64,000 nucleotides of DNA from positions 992,001 through 1,056,000 of the forward strand of contig OY781889.1 in the NCBI GenBank assembly GCA_963677185.1. Direction: 5' to 3'. A program made the translations under genes and the position numbers. The notes beneath the pieces were generated by a model. The model did not search any database. It was not told where the DNA came from and saw only the letters and a program-made list of their open reading frames with translations. This document shows, in pieces, positions 34,218 to 45,294 of the stretch (its first letter is position 1; each line of letters begins with the position of its first letter). The stretch comes from G963677185 sp963677185 (GTDB taxonomy: Bacteria; Bacillota; Syntrophomonadia; Syntrophomonadales; Syntrophomonadaceae).

Positions 34218-35239
34218 TTGACATTCCCGGAATTGAGCGGCCCGATCTTCAAGCGCTGCCAATGATGCGTGAGCGAATTTCATTCTTATATCTGGAGCGA
34301 TGCTTGGTCAGCCGGCAGGATAATGCCATCACGGTTACGGATGCACGCGGGACCGTACATGTTCCAGCGGCGGCACTTAGCGTAATCTTACTTGGCCCGG
34401 GTACGAATGTTTCACATCGGGCGATGGAACTTATCGGCGATACCGGGGCCAGCGTTCTGTGGGTTGGAGAGAGGGGTGTCAGGTATTATGCACATGGACG
34501 TCCGTTAACGCATTCATCCCGTATGTTAGTAGCTCAGGCTAATTTGGTTTCTAATACACGCAGCCATCTGGCAGTCGCCCGCCGTATGTATGAGATGCGA
34601 TTTGCACACGAAGATGTTACCCAGATGAATATGCAGCAATTGCGGGGCAGGGAGGGTGCAAGGGTTCGTGCCGCCTATCGTCAAGCGGCAAAAAAAACAG
34701 GTGTCCCTTGGAATGGGCGGGAATATGATCCGAATGATTTTACCGCGAGTGATCCAGTAAATATGGCGCTTTCAGCCGCGCATGCCTGTCTTTATGGTGT
34801 TGCTCACAGTGTGATAACGGCATTGGGATGTGCTCCTGGCCTGGGTTTTGTACACACCGGACATGAGCGTTCTTTTGTTTATGATATTGCGGATCTTTAT
34901 AAAGCGGAAATTAGCATCCCTATTGCATTTGAGGTTGCAGCACAACAGCCAGAAAATATTGGATCAGTAACCAGGCGCACGGTTCGAGATGCAATTGCTG
35001 ACGGAAAAATATTGGAACGTATGGTAAAGGCTATTCGCGAACTACTCTTGGGCATCGGCAAAGATGGAGCCTTGCAGGAAGTTCCGGATATTGAAATAAA
35101 TACCGTTCAGCTTTGGGACGATAAAAATGGATTTGTTAAGAATGCTGTTTCTTATGGAAAGGAATTTGATGAACTGGATGGGGAGGATCCAGATCTCATC
35201 GAGGGTTATGGCATTCTGCTGTCGGAGGAGGAGCCATGA
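34214..35239 (+). CDS. cas1: CRISPR integrase Cas1 (type I-E)
   Basis: 341 residues. It begins MIDIPGIERPDLQALP, very like other Cas1e proteins, and retains the metal-binding His and Asp in GFVHTGHERSFVYDIADLYK and an upstream Glu in the helical domain. With Cas2 it forms the integrase that inserts new spacers at the leader end. ATG 34214 overlaps the cas6e stop (ATGA), and an in-frame ATG 11 codons earlier is disfavoured by alignment to the family start. It overlaps cas2 by 4 bp. Somewhat longer than E. coli Cas1 (305). Confidence 0.94.
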   Translation: MIDIPGIERPDLQALPMMRERISFLYLERCLVSRQDNAITVTDARGTVHVPAAALSVILLGPGTNVSHRAMELIGDTGASVLWVGERGVRYYAHGRPLTHSSRMLVAQANLVSNTRSHLAVARRMYEMRFAHEDVTQMNMQQLRGREGARVRAAYRQAAKKTGVPWNGREYDPNDFTASDPVNMALSAAHACLYGVAHSVITALGCAPGLGFVHTGHERSFVYDIADLYKAEISIPIAFEVAAQQPENIGSVTRRTVRDAIADGKILERMVKAIRELLLGIGKDGALQEVPDIEINTVQLWDDKNGFVKNAVSYGKEFDELDGEDPDLIEGYGILLSEEEP

Positions 35240-36126
35240 TGGTTCTTACAATGACAGATTGCCCTATTGGTTTACGGGGTGACCTTACCAAATGGCTGTT
35301 GGAGATTAGCCCGGGAGTATTCGTTGGACAGGTCAGCGCGCGGGTGCGTGATAATTTGTGGGAACATATTCAAAAGACTATTAAAAACGGCAGAGTAACG
35401 ATGGTGTTCAATACAAATAATGAACAACGCTTGGATTTTCGTGTTCATAATAGTACATGGGAGCCCATCGACTTTGATGGAATCAAATTAATGTTACGAC
35501 CGAGTCCTTCGCGTATTAAACAATTAGGAGAGTTGCGTTTAGGATTCAGTAAAGCAAGCAAAAGGCAGATAGCCAAACGCACAACCCAGAAGCGAGATAA
35601 TAAATATCCCAATACCTATGTTGTAATAGATTTGGAAACCAGCGGCCTTAACCCTGAAGAGCATGAAATAATTGAGCTTGGTGCAATTCTAGTAAAGGAC
35701 CATGAAATAATAGAGACTTTTTCTTTACTAGTGCGGCCATATAATGAGATCACACCAATGATAGAAGAGCTTACCGGTATTTCCAACTCCATGTTACAGA
35801 ATGAAGGTATCGAGTCCTATCTAGCGATGCAACAGTTTATAGACTTTCTCCATGATTTACCAATCGTATCCCATAATGTGGATTTTGACTTGAGTTTTAT
35901 AAGAAGGACCTGCGTTAATTGTTTTTTACCGCTGCTCAATAATCGTAGTATTGACACATTGGCACTTTCCAGAAGAAAGGTTAAACAAGTGGTTAACTAT
36001 AAGTTAGGTACCCTTGCAGCTCATTTTGGTGTTGAAACGATGCAAACTCACCGCAGTCTTGCTGATTGTGAAATAACCTATAAACTTTTTGAGAAACTAA
36101 TAAATTTACCAGGCTCCGACTTTTAA
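35236..36126 (+). CDS. cas2: Cas2 fused to a DEDDh exonuclease (Cas2-DnaQ)
   Basis: 296 residues. Residues 1-95 are Cas2e (MTDCPIGLRGDLTKWLLEIS, then PGVFVGQVSARVRDNLWEH). A basic linker (~105-122, KASKRQIAKRTTQKR) leads to a DnaQ-like domain with all five catalytic residues: Asp132 and Glu134 (VVIDLETSG), Asp218 (SHNVDFD), His272 and Asp277 (HRSLADC). The same fusion is known in type I-E systems such as Streptococcus thermophilus, where the exonuclease trims prespacers before integration. It is the last gene of the operon, and its 3' end probably doubles as the CRISPR leader because only 30 bp separate its stop from the first repeat. Confidence 0.93.
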   Translation: MMVLTMTDCPIGLRGDLTKWLLEISPGVFVGQVSARVRDNLWEHIQKTIKNGRVTMVFNTNNEQRLDFRVHNSTWEPIDFDGIKLMLRPSPSRIKQLGELRLGFSKASKRQIAKRTTQKRDNKYPNTYVVIDLETSGLNPEEHEIIELGAILVKDHEIIETFSLLVRPYNEITPMIEELTGISNSMLQNEGIESYLAMQQFIDFLHDLPIVSHNVDFDLSFIRRTCVNCFLPLLNNRSIDTLALSRRKVKQVVNYKLGTLAAHFGVETMQTHRSLADCEITYKLFEKLINLPGSDF

Positions 36127-36156
36127 AATATATCGAAAAATGGGGGTATTCTTAGT
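36127..36156 (+). promoter_or_regulatory. CRISPR leader-proximal sequence
   Basis: Thirty bases between the cas2 stop and the first repeat: A/T-rich at first (AATATATCGAAAAA), then TGGGGGTATTC. The leader end is placed here because the cas operon is upstream, repeats are in the I-E orientation and degenerate repeats lie at the far end. Promoter and host-factor sites, if present, must extend into cas2. Confidence 0.65.
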
Positions 36157-39100
36157 GTGGTCCCCGCGCGGGCGGGGGTGATCCTGATTGATTGTACGAC
36201 TCCAATGGCTGCCCCCTGTGGTCCCCGCGCGGGCGGGGGTGATCCCATTATCATCGACTTTGCCCGATAACCTATATAGTGGTCCCCGCGCGGGCGGGGG
36301 TGATCCTTCAGTATAGCCCATGTGTTGTTGCTGCGTTTCGTGGTCCCCGCGCGGGCGGGGGTGATCCTCCAAAGAGCCCCCAGGATTACCGTAAACGAAT
36401 GTGGTCCCCGCGCGGGCGGGGGTGATCCCAGTAAGACCAGCTATACTGCTGGCCTCATCCGGTGGTCCCCGCGCGGGCGGGGGTGATCCTGGGCAATGCT
36501 TTTAATCAGGTCAAGGAAAATAGTGGTCCCCGCGCGGGCGGGGGTGATCCTTTTTTCTCCTACCGCTATCTCTCGCATATAATGTGGTCCCCGCGCGGGC
36601 GGGGGTGATCCTGTGACTGACGGAGTGGCTAGGGCTGTGGACGAGTGGTCCCCGCGCGGGCGGGGGTGATCCTGTTTGGGGCTTTTGAAGTAGTGCTTGG
36701 CGTTGGTGGTCCCCGCGCGGGCGGGGGTGATCCTGAGACAATGGCTAATGCCGTGAATAAGGTAAAGTGGTCCCCGCGCGGGCGGGGGTGATCCCAGCAG
36801 CCACATGGTACTATCCGGTGGCTACGTGTGGTCCCCGCGCGGGCGGGGGTGATCCTATAGTGTTGCCTGCGTCAAATGCAAAAAGAGGGTGGTCCCCGCG
36901 CGGGCGGGGGTGATCCTGATAATACGACCGGATTAGCTTTTGCCGTTCTGTGGTCCCCGCGCGGGCGGGGGTGATCCTATTACCGAAGAGCCTCGAATGA
37001 GACAGGCGAAGTGGTCCCCGCGCGGGCGGGGGTGATCCCTTATGGAATGTAACCAGTGTAATTGTCCCTTAGTGGTCCCCGCGCGGGCGGGGGTGATCCC
37101 TTATTAACGCTGCATTCGACCCGGACTCTACCGTGGTCCCCGCGCGGGCGGGGGTGATCCTAAGCGACCGCCAAAGGTTACAGTAGTATCCCAGTGGTCC
37201 CCGCGCGGGCGGGGGTGATCCCTGTATTGAATGACTGGGCTAAAGATGAGATCAGTGGTCCCCGCGCGGGCGGGGGTGATCCTCGTCGGTGCTGTAACGT
37301 CTGGAGCGGTTGGCGGTGGTCCCCGCGCGGGCGGGGGTGATCCTGTATTTGTGTAACCGTTATATGCCACATGATTGTGGTCCCCGCGCGGGCGGGGGTG
37401 ATCCCTTCCGGAGCCTTATCATAGATACCGCCAACGAGTGGTCCCCGCGCGGGCGGGGGTGATCCCATAAATCTGGCGGATCGTGGAATTGTGAATCAGT
37501 GGTCCCCGCGCGGGCGGGGGTGATCCCATAGTTATGGCGCGGTATTTCAGAGGGGCTTTGTGGTCCCCGCGCGGGCGGGGGTGATCCCCTATTCGGCCCA
37601 GTGGTACCCAGGCATGATAGGTGGTCCCCGCGCGGGCGGGGGTGATCCCGGATGGGCTGTTAAAAATACCCCCCGCGGCATGTGGTCCCCGCGCGGGCGG
37701 GGGTGATCCTATATCATCGACACCTCGATACCAGCGATGCAAGTGGTCCCCGCGCGGGCGGGGGTGATCCTAGGGGGGGGGGGTTAGGCTTTGAAATACT
37801 GGAGTGGTCCCCGCGCGGGCGGGGGTGATCCTGAAGATGCAAGATTTCTTATGATCACCATTTCGTGGTCCCCGCGCGGGCGGGGGTGATCCTCTGTACT
37901 GTCGATGTATAGATTGATTTGAGTAGTGGTCCCCGCGCGGGCGGGGGTGATCCCTGATCTGGCTAATCTCTTTGAAAGCTTTTCATGTGGTCCCCGCGCG
38001 GGCGGGGGTGATCCCAGTCCATTGTTCGCGCCGGTTGTAAATGTACTGTGGTCCCCGCGCGGGCGGGGGTGATCCTAGCATCCGGAAGAACCACATCAAA
38101 TATATCCTGTGGTCCCCGCGCGGGCGGGGGTGATCCCCAGAACGTCTTTTTGCCCATAATATCGCTCCTGTGGTCCCCGCGCGGGCGGGGGTGATCCTAT
38201 TTAATGTATCAATGAGTTTTTGAATTGATGGTGGTCCCCGCGCGGGCGGGGGTGATCCTCAATTTGCACGACTATTGATAATATGATATAGGTGGTCCCC
38301 GCGCGGGCGGGGGTGATCCCATTATCATCGACTTTGCCCGATAACCTATATAGTGGTCCCCGCGCGGGCGGGGGTGATCCTTACGACAGCGCAAAATTGA
38401 TGATCCCGGCAATGTGGTCCCCGCGCGGGCGGGGGTGATCCTTCCCTCACCCAATCAAAATAGTTTGGGTCCTCGTGGTCCCCGCGCGGGCGGGGGTGAT
38501 CCCAGTGGACGGGACAGCGGCAATTACCGACGTGAGTGGTCCCCGCGCGGGCGGGGGTGATCCCAACCGTTTCGCCGATCACGCTGTCGGCCTCATGTGG
38601 TCCCCGCGCGGGCGGGGGTGATCCTCAGCTCTTTAACCCTTATTATCAGCGCTTCATGTGGTCCCCGCGCGGGCGGGGGTGATCCTTCGGCAGCCCGATC
38701 GACCAGGGCGAATTATTCGTGGTCCCCGCGCGGGCGGGGGTGATCCTGCAGATCGCCGGTGGTATCGAAGATCAGGCGGGTGGTCCCCGCGCGGGCGGGG
38801 GTGATCCTTGATGAAGATGGAGAGATATATTATCACGGGCTGTGGTCCCCGCGCGGGCGGGGGTGATCCTTGGATTTCGACATGCAGGAACAATTAACAC
38901 TAGTGGTCCCCGCGCGGGCGGGGGTGATCCTCTGATATGCGGGGATGTGCTGCCAAAGATAAGGTGGTCCCCGCGCGGGCGGGGGTGATCCTGATGTTCA
39001 AGGACCTACAAATACCTCTGCCTCGTGGTCCCCGCGCGGGCGGGGGTGATCCCATAAATTATATTTTGTGAGGGAGCTAAAACAAGTGGTCCCCGCGCGG

Positions 39101-42100
39101 GCGGGGGTGATCCCATGCTTTTTGCAGTATTCAGGGTTATCCCAGGGTGGTCCCCGCGCGGGCGGGGGTGATCCTACCTTTACACTATCCAGCCTTATCG
39201 TTGCTTAGTGGTCCCCGCGCGGGCGGGGGTGATCCTAACTGGCAAGGTAAAAATAGACTATAACAGCAGTGGTCCCCGCGCGGGCGGGGGTGATCCCAGC
39301 TATGGATGTTATGAAAACCAATGCTGGCGGTGGTCCCCGCGCGGGCGGGGGTGATCCTTCATCTGTTCACCTTCCGCCCATTCCGGCGCCGTGGTCCCCG
39401 CGCGGGCGGGGGTGATCCTTGCGTAAAGGATGCAGTCACCTATGAAATCGAGTGGTCCCCGCGCGGGCGGGGGTGATCCCTTTTTCCGAATCCACTTAAC
39501 AAGCCCCAAAGCGTGGTCCCCGCGCGGGCGGGGGTGATCCTGCAAACCTTGTTATGGGTGCCGTTGCAATCGGGTGGTCCCCGCGCGGGCGGGGGTGATC
39601 CTAGTCGAAACCCTCATCTGTAGCCCGATAAGCCGTGGTCCCCGCGCGGGCGGGGGTGATCCTGTGCTAAAGGATATTAATAATATACATTATAAGTGGT
39701 CCCCGCGCGGGCGGGGGTGATCCTATTGATCAGCGCTATGAACAGCACGAACTATGGTGGTCCCCGCGCGGGCGGGGGTGATCCCGGCAATGCCACCACG
39801 TCTTGAAAGTGACTGTAGTGGTCCCCGCGCGGGCGGGGGTGATCCCTCTGCCAGTGCAGGGAACTCGTCTGCCCTTTCGTGGTCCCCGCGCGGGCGGGGG
39901 TGATCCCCATTTAGGCAAATTACCTCTCACTTTTGGGTTGTGGTCCCCGCGCGGGCGGGGGTGATCCCCAGGTGCTGAAGGAGTTGCACAACGATCACAA
40001 GTGGTCCCCGCGCGGGCGGGGGTGATCCTCATCCAGGTTATCCCTGGACAGCAAAAAACCGGTGGTCCCCGCGCGGGCGGGGGTGATCCTGTAATAGTTA
40101 AGCGGTTAGATGTCGCCTATCAGTGGTCCCCGCGCGGGCGGGGGTGATCCCATAAATATCCAGTTCCTTTTTATAAATTGGTGGTGGTCCCCGCGCGGGC
40201 GGGGGTGATCCTTACACCTACACGCCAGTAACCTCAAAAACTCTGTGGTCCCCGCGCGGGCGGGGGTGATCCTTCCTGAAAAAAAGAAGTTTATTTAGTT
40301 GTAACGTGGTCCCCGCGCGGGCGGGGGTGATCCTACTATCCAGGCTATACACTAACAGCAGGCCACGTGGTCCCCGCGCGGGCGGGGGTGATCCTCGAGT
40401 ACTATACGGAACCCGAGAGATAGACGGGTGGTCCCCGCGCGGGCGGGGGTGATCCTATGTAAGGCCGGGGTTTCCCCCAGCCGGAATTGTGGTCCCCGCG
40501 CGGGCGGGGGTGATCCCGGTCGCATAAGCAGAGTCGATCTTGTTGTTGAGTGGTCCCCGCGCGGGCGGGGGTGATCCTGGCTGTGTGAGCAAATTCAGCA
40601 TGGTGCCGGTGTGGTCCCCGCGCGGGCGGGGGTGATCCCCTAAAAGAGATTGAAAGTAAAGTAGAGTCGGGGTGGTCCCCGCGCGGGCGGGGGTGATCCT
40701 TAATGACATTATTGTAAACTTTCCAGTTCGTTGTGGTCCCCGCGCGGGCGGGGGTGATCCTATTGCTGTCACTGATGTAACTGCCGGGGATGGGTGGTCC
40801 CCGCGCGGGCGGGGGTGATCCTTACGTATACAAAGATAAGTAGCAATAGGAGAGGTGGTCCCCGCGCGGGCGGGGGTGATCCTAGTTGTATCTAGCCAAC
40901 GCCAGTAAAGGCTAAGTGGTCCCCGCGCGGGCGGGGGTGATCCCGGAAAATGCCCAATCTGGGCATGCTCATATTAGTGGTCCCCGCGCGGGCGGGGGTG
41001 ATCCTGGGTCGTTGTTCTGCAGACCAGTCAAGGGTATGTGGTCCCCGCGCGGGCGGGGGTGATCCTAGCTCTTTATATTTTCTTTGCACCTCCATCATGT
41101 GGTCCCCGCGCGGGCGGGGGTGATCCTTTGCTGCCGATTGCCGCGACAGCTGCCGTTTCGTGGTCCCCGCGCGGGCGGGGGTGATCCTGATATATTATCA
41201 CTACTCAACCCATCACCCATGTGGTCCCCGCGCGGGCGGGGGTGATCCTCACATTGAGACAATAGATGGTCGCACTAATGTGTGGTCCCCGCGCGGGCGG
41301 GGGTGATCCTTGGCATGTGCATCTGCACCCGCGCCTCTGTCGGTGGTCCCCGCGCGGGCGGGGGTGATCCTTAGTGGCAATTGCAGCTCTCACAGATGCC
41401 CATGGTGGTCCCCGCGCGGGCGGGGGTGATCCTTAATCACTTTGCCAAACAATCTAAAATCACCTGTGGTCCCCGCGCGGGCGGGGGTGATCCTCAAATA
41501 TAAAAAAATTATCAATGAGATAATAAGTGGTCCCCGCGCGGGCGGGGGTGATCCTGAGATGTTTTATGTATATGTTATCTGGTAGGTGTGGTCCCCGCGC
41601 GGGCGGGGGTGATCCCTAGATATAAATATAAATCTATAAAAAATAGGAGTGGTCCCCGCGCGGGCGGGGGTGATCCTGATGGCATGGAAAGCCAAATTAA
41701 AAGATAACCGTGGTCCCCGCGCGGGCGGGGGTGATCCTGTCAGACCTATATCAGAAATTTTGACGGTAGTGTGGTCCCCGCGCGGGCGGGGGTGATCCTC
41801 AGCTCTACATCGTGCAGGGCCAACAGACCGTGTGGTCCCCGCGCGGGCGGGGGTGATCCTAAACAGCGGCGTCACTGTAACAACAATGACGGGTGGTCCC
41901 CGCGCGGGCGGGGGTGATCCCATTTGATTCAAGTGATGAGGCTACTGGAGCAGGTGGTCCCCGCGCGGGCGGGGGTGATCCTATAATCAATTAAAATATA
42001 TTCCAACAACAAAAGTGGTCCCCGCGCGGGCGGGGGTGATCCAAGGTGCTGGAATTAATAGATGCTTATGACCGGGTGGTCCCCGCGCGGGCGGGGGTGA

Positions 42101-44850
42101 TCCCTGCTCTAATCTATTTAATGCTATTTCAGGATTGTGGTCCCCGCGCGGGCGGGGGTGATCCCAGCAACATCCTGTGCGGTTGTAATGGCTCCTGGTG
42201 GTCCCCGCGCGGGCGGGGGTGATCCTAACCAGGCAAGGCTGTTATAACCCTCGTTTTTGTGGTCCCCGCGCGGGCGGGGGTGATCCCCACCTCTATGGCG
42301 AGGCTTCGCAGGACGCGAGGTGGTCCCCGCGCGGGCGGGGGTGATCCTGCAAGAAATTGTTTATCATACTCTTTGTCTATGTGGTCCCCGCGCGGGCGGG
42401 GGTGATCCTTCGGCTGTCCTTTCGATGATATAGGGATTAAAGTGGTCCCCGCGCGGGCGGGGGTGATCCCTTGTGACACCATTCCAAAACCGCAATACAG
42501 CCGTGGTCCCCGCGCGGGCGGGGGTGATCCTTGACATGGAAAACCTGGCTTCTATTCGTGGTGGTGGTCCCCGCGCGGGCGGGGGTGATCCTTATCTCGT
42601 TATTGCCAGTGTTTACATTACGAGGTGGTCCCCGCGCGGGCGGGGGTGATCCTCTTTTATAGAATACTCCAAAGAACATCCTTTTGTGGTCCCCGCGCGG
42701 GCGGGGGTGATCCTTCGATTTGTTCTTCGTCTAAATTTACATAACCGTGGTCCCCGCGCGGGCGGGGGTGATCCTTCCAATATTTGCTGCAATAGGGGCT
42801 GTTTTGGGTGGTCCCCGCGCGGGCGGGGGTGATCCCAATTTGTGACTCTTGCCAATTACCTCTAAACGGTGGTCCCCGCGCGGGCGGGGGTGATCCTATT
42901 ATGTAGAGTACAACTTGGAAGTTTTCAAAGTGGTCCCCGCGCGGGCGGGGGTGATCCTGTAGGTTCGATAAGCGCATAAGCATCAGTATCGTGGTCCCCG
43001 CGCGGGCGGGGGTGATCCTGATAATAAGCTGAGTCTAGTCTTTTCTGACACGTGGTCCCCGCGCGGGCGGGGGTGATCCTTATGATTGGGAGGACGATAC
43101 GCCAGCAGGTGTGTGGTCCCCGCGCGGGCGGGGGTGATCCTCATATACAGTACCAATATACCTATTGCCAAAATGTGGTCCCCGCGCGGGCGGGGGTGAT
43201 CCTGAGTTATATTGACGTATTTAGGATTGGGAGGCGTGGTCCCCGCGCGGGCGGGGGTGATCCTAAATTATTCGCAGATAATAGACGAAATGTTTGGTGG
43301 TCCCCGCGCGGGCGGGGGTGATCCTGCTTAAAGAAGGTGACAATTTGAGAGGGTATTGTGGTCCCCGCGCGGGCGGGGGTGATCCTGTTGAAATGATGGA
43401 GATTTGTGAAAGGGCGAAGGTGGTCCCCGCGCGGGCGGGGGTGATCCCAAAGCGCAAAATAAACCGACAAATTAATCACTGTGGTCCCCGCGCGGGCGGG
43501 GGTGATCCTAAGCGGCTACAGCGATAAGATAAGCGCATTAAGTGGTCCCCGCGCGGGCGGGGGTGATCCTTATTGGGAAAGAACGAAAGAGGAAGATCGG
43601 ACGTGGTCCCCGCGCGGGCGGGGGTGATCCTGTCAATGATGGTTTCCGTGAAATTTTGGCCGAGTGGTCCCCGCGCGGGCGGGGGTGATCCCGCCAGTGG
43701 AAATGAAAATACGAACCTGTTGCCGTGGTCCCCGCGCGGGCGGGGGTGATCCTGCTATGATCGTCCACTGTATAATGCCAACTGTGTGGTCCCCGCGCGG
43801 GCGGGGGTGATCCCCCGGCAGGCGGCGGGTGCAGCTGACGAGATAGGTGGTCCCCGCGCGGGCGGGGGTGATCCTAAATTTGGCTAGGAGATTTAGAAAT
43901 GGATGAGGTGGTCCCCGCGCGGGCGGGGGTGATCCCAAGAAAACTGATAATTAATTGTGGCGAATCCAGTGGTCCCCGCGCGGGCGGGGGTGATCCCTTA
44001 CAGGCTGAACATAAATATCCAGTTCCTTTGTGGTCCCCGCGCGGGCGGGGGTGATCCCCTATGTGGATACCAACAGAGGCAGAGGGCCAGGTGGTCCCCG
44101 CGCGGGCGGGGGTGATCCCCTTGCCCTGCGCCAGCGTGTCGGGCCCTTACCGTGGTCCCCGCGCGGGCGGGGGTGATCCTTACGGTTTTGAGTGTATTTT
44201 TCAGCCAATGACGTGGTCCCCGCGCGGGCGGGGGTGATCCTCATAAGTATTGATGATCATATTTTATGTGATTGTGGTCCCCGCGCGGGCGGGGGTGATC
44301 CTTATATCACCTGTATATCCAATGTCAATAGATTGTGGTCCCCGCGCGGGCGGGGGTGATCCTATTAAAGAAATCAGGTTTGAAGATGCCGACGGGTGGT
44401 CCCCGCGCGGGCGGGGGTGATCCTGCTATGATCGTCCACTGTATAATGCCAACTGTGTGGTCCCCGCGCGGGCGGGGGTGATCCTATAATCAATTAAAAT
44501 ATATTACAACAACAAAAGTGGTCCCCGCGCGGGCGGGGGTGATCCTCATTATATTGATATGACAATTGCTGGAAGAAAGTGGTCCCCGCGCGGGCGGGGG
44601 TGATCCTTTTGCCCAGTGCTTATATTTTCCAAGATGATGGTGGTCCCCGCGTGGGCGGGGGTGATCCTTGGTTGTGTATACCCACAATTGCAAAAATTCT
44701 GTGGTCCCCGCGTGGGCGGGGGTGATCCCTGTTTGGCCAGTTTCTCTTTGTGCGCCCTGATGTGGTCCCCGCGTGGGCGGGGGTGATCCCATAGTCATAG
44801 CTGTAGCCCTCTGACACCAGTGGTGGTCCCCGCGTGGGCGGGGGTGATCT
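36157..44850 (+). CRISPR. Type I-E CRISPR array, 143 repeats / 142 spacers
   Basis: A 28-nt repeat (begins GTGGTCCCCGCGCGGGC, ends GGGGGTGATCC) recurs every 61 bp, with 32-33-nt spacers plus a variable base. Dividing the span by 61 and listing the spacers by hand both give 142 spacers, about four of them one base longer. Within the repeat, CCCCGC and GCGGGG form the hairpin that Cas6e cuts, with a GCGG loop. The last four repeats (from 44640, 44701, 44762 and 44823) have C to T in the loop, and the last ends GATCT, marking the old, distal end. Spacers at 36246 and 38320 are identical, as are 43753 and 44424; 41982 and 44485 differ at one base. Confidence 0.98.
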
Positions 44851-44888
44851 TAACTATGTGCATAACAAATATGTGACGATATGGTGGT

Positions 44889-45251
44889 TTGAGCCGCCTG
44901 CCGGTGGAACAGCGATTAGGGGTAATAGAAGGCCAGGTCAGACATACAATCGCCCAGCGCATGAAACGCATAGGTAGTCGTTGGACAATCCGGGGAGCCG
45001 ATCATATGGCCAGGTTGCTGGCAGCCCGAGCCAATGATGAACTGCACGCTCATGCCGAGCCTGAAAAAAGCATCAATCGTGGCGAAGTATCCCGTGCCCG
45101 GCAGATATCGTCGGGGAGCAAGCAGAAGCGTAATGTTCAGGAAGCCTGGCTGGATGTAAGTTTGCCGGTACTAAATGGTCCACATTCTGGCCGGGATTGG
45201 GTTAAGCGGATGTTGAAGAAACGGGGCAGTTCACCAGCTGTTATGATGTAA
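44889..45251 (+). pseudogene. C-terminal relic of an ISLre2-family (UPF0236) transposase
   Basis: A 120-codon frame whose segment RMKRIGSRWTIRGADHMARL resembles the conserved C-terminal 'RM-x-x-R-x-x-W-S-x-x-G-A-x-x-M-A-x-L' motif of ISLre2/UPF0236 transposases. The N-terminal ~75% is missing, and the frame starts only 38 bp after the final CRISPR repeat without a ribosome binding site. It marks an old insertion or rearrangement at the array's distal end. Confidence 0.6.
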
Positions 45252-45294
45252 ACAGGATAAGAAATCAGACAAGCACAATATTTATGGAATATAC

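Noticed and set aside
36106..44817. Many reading frames of 60-120 codons across the array, mostly minus strand, with repeating ITPARAGTT / DHPRPRGDH / GSPPPARGP words
   Set aside because: They are the CRISPR repeat read in three frames; the 61-bp period shifts frame at each unit. Not genes.
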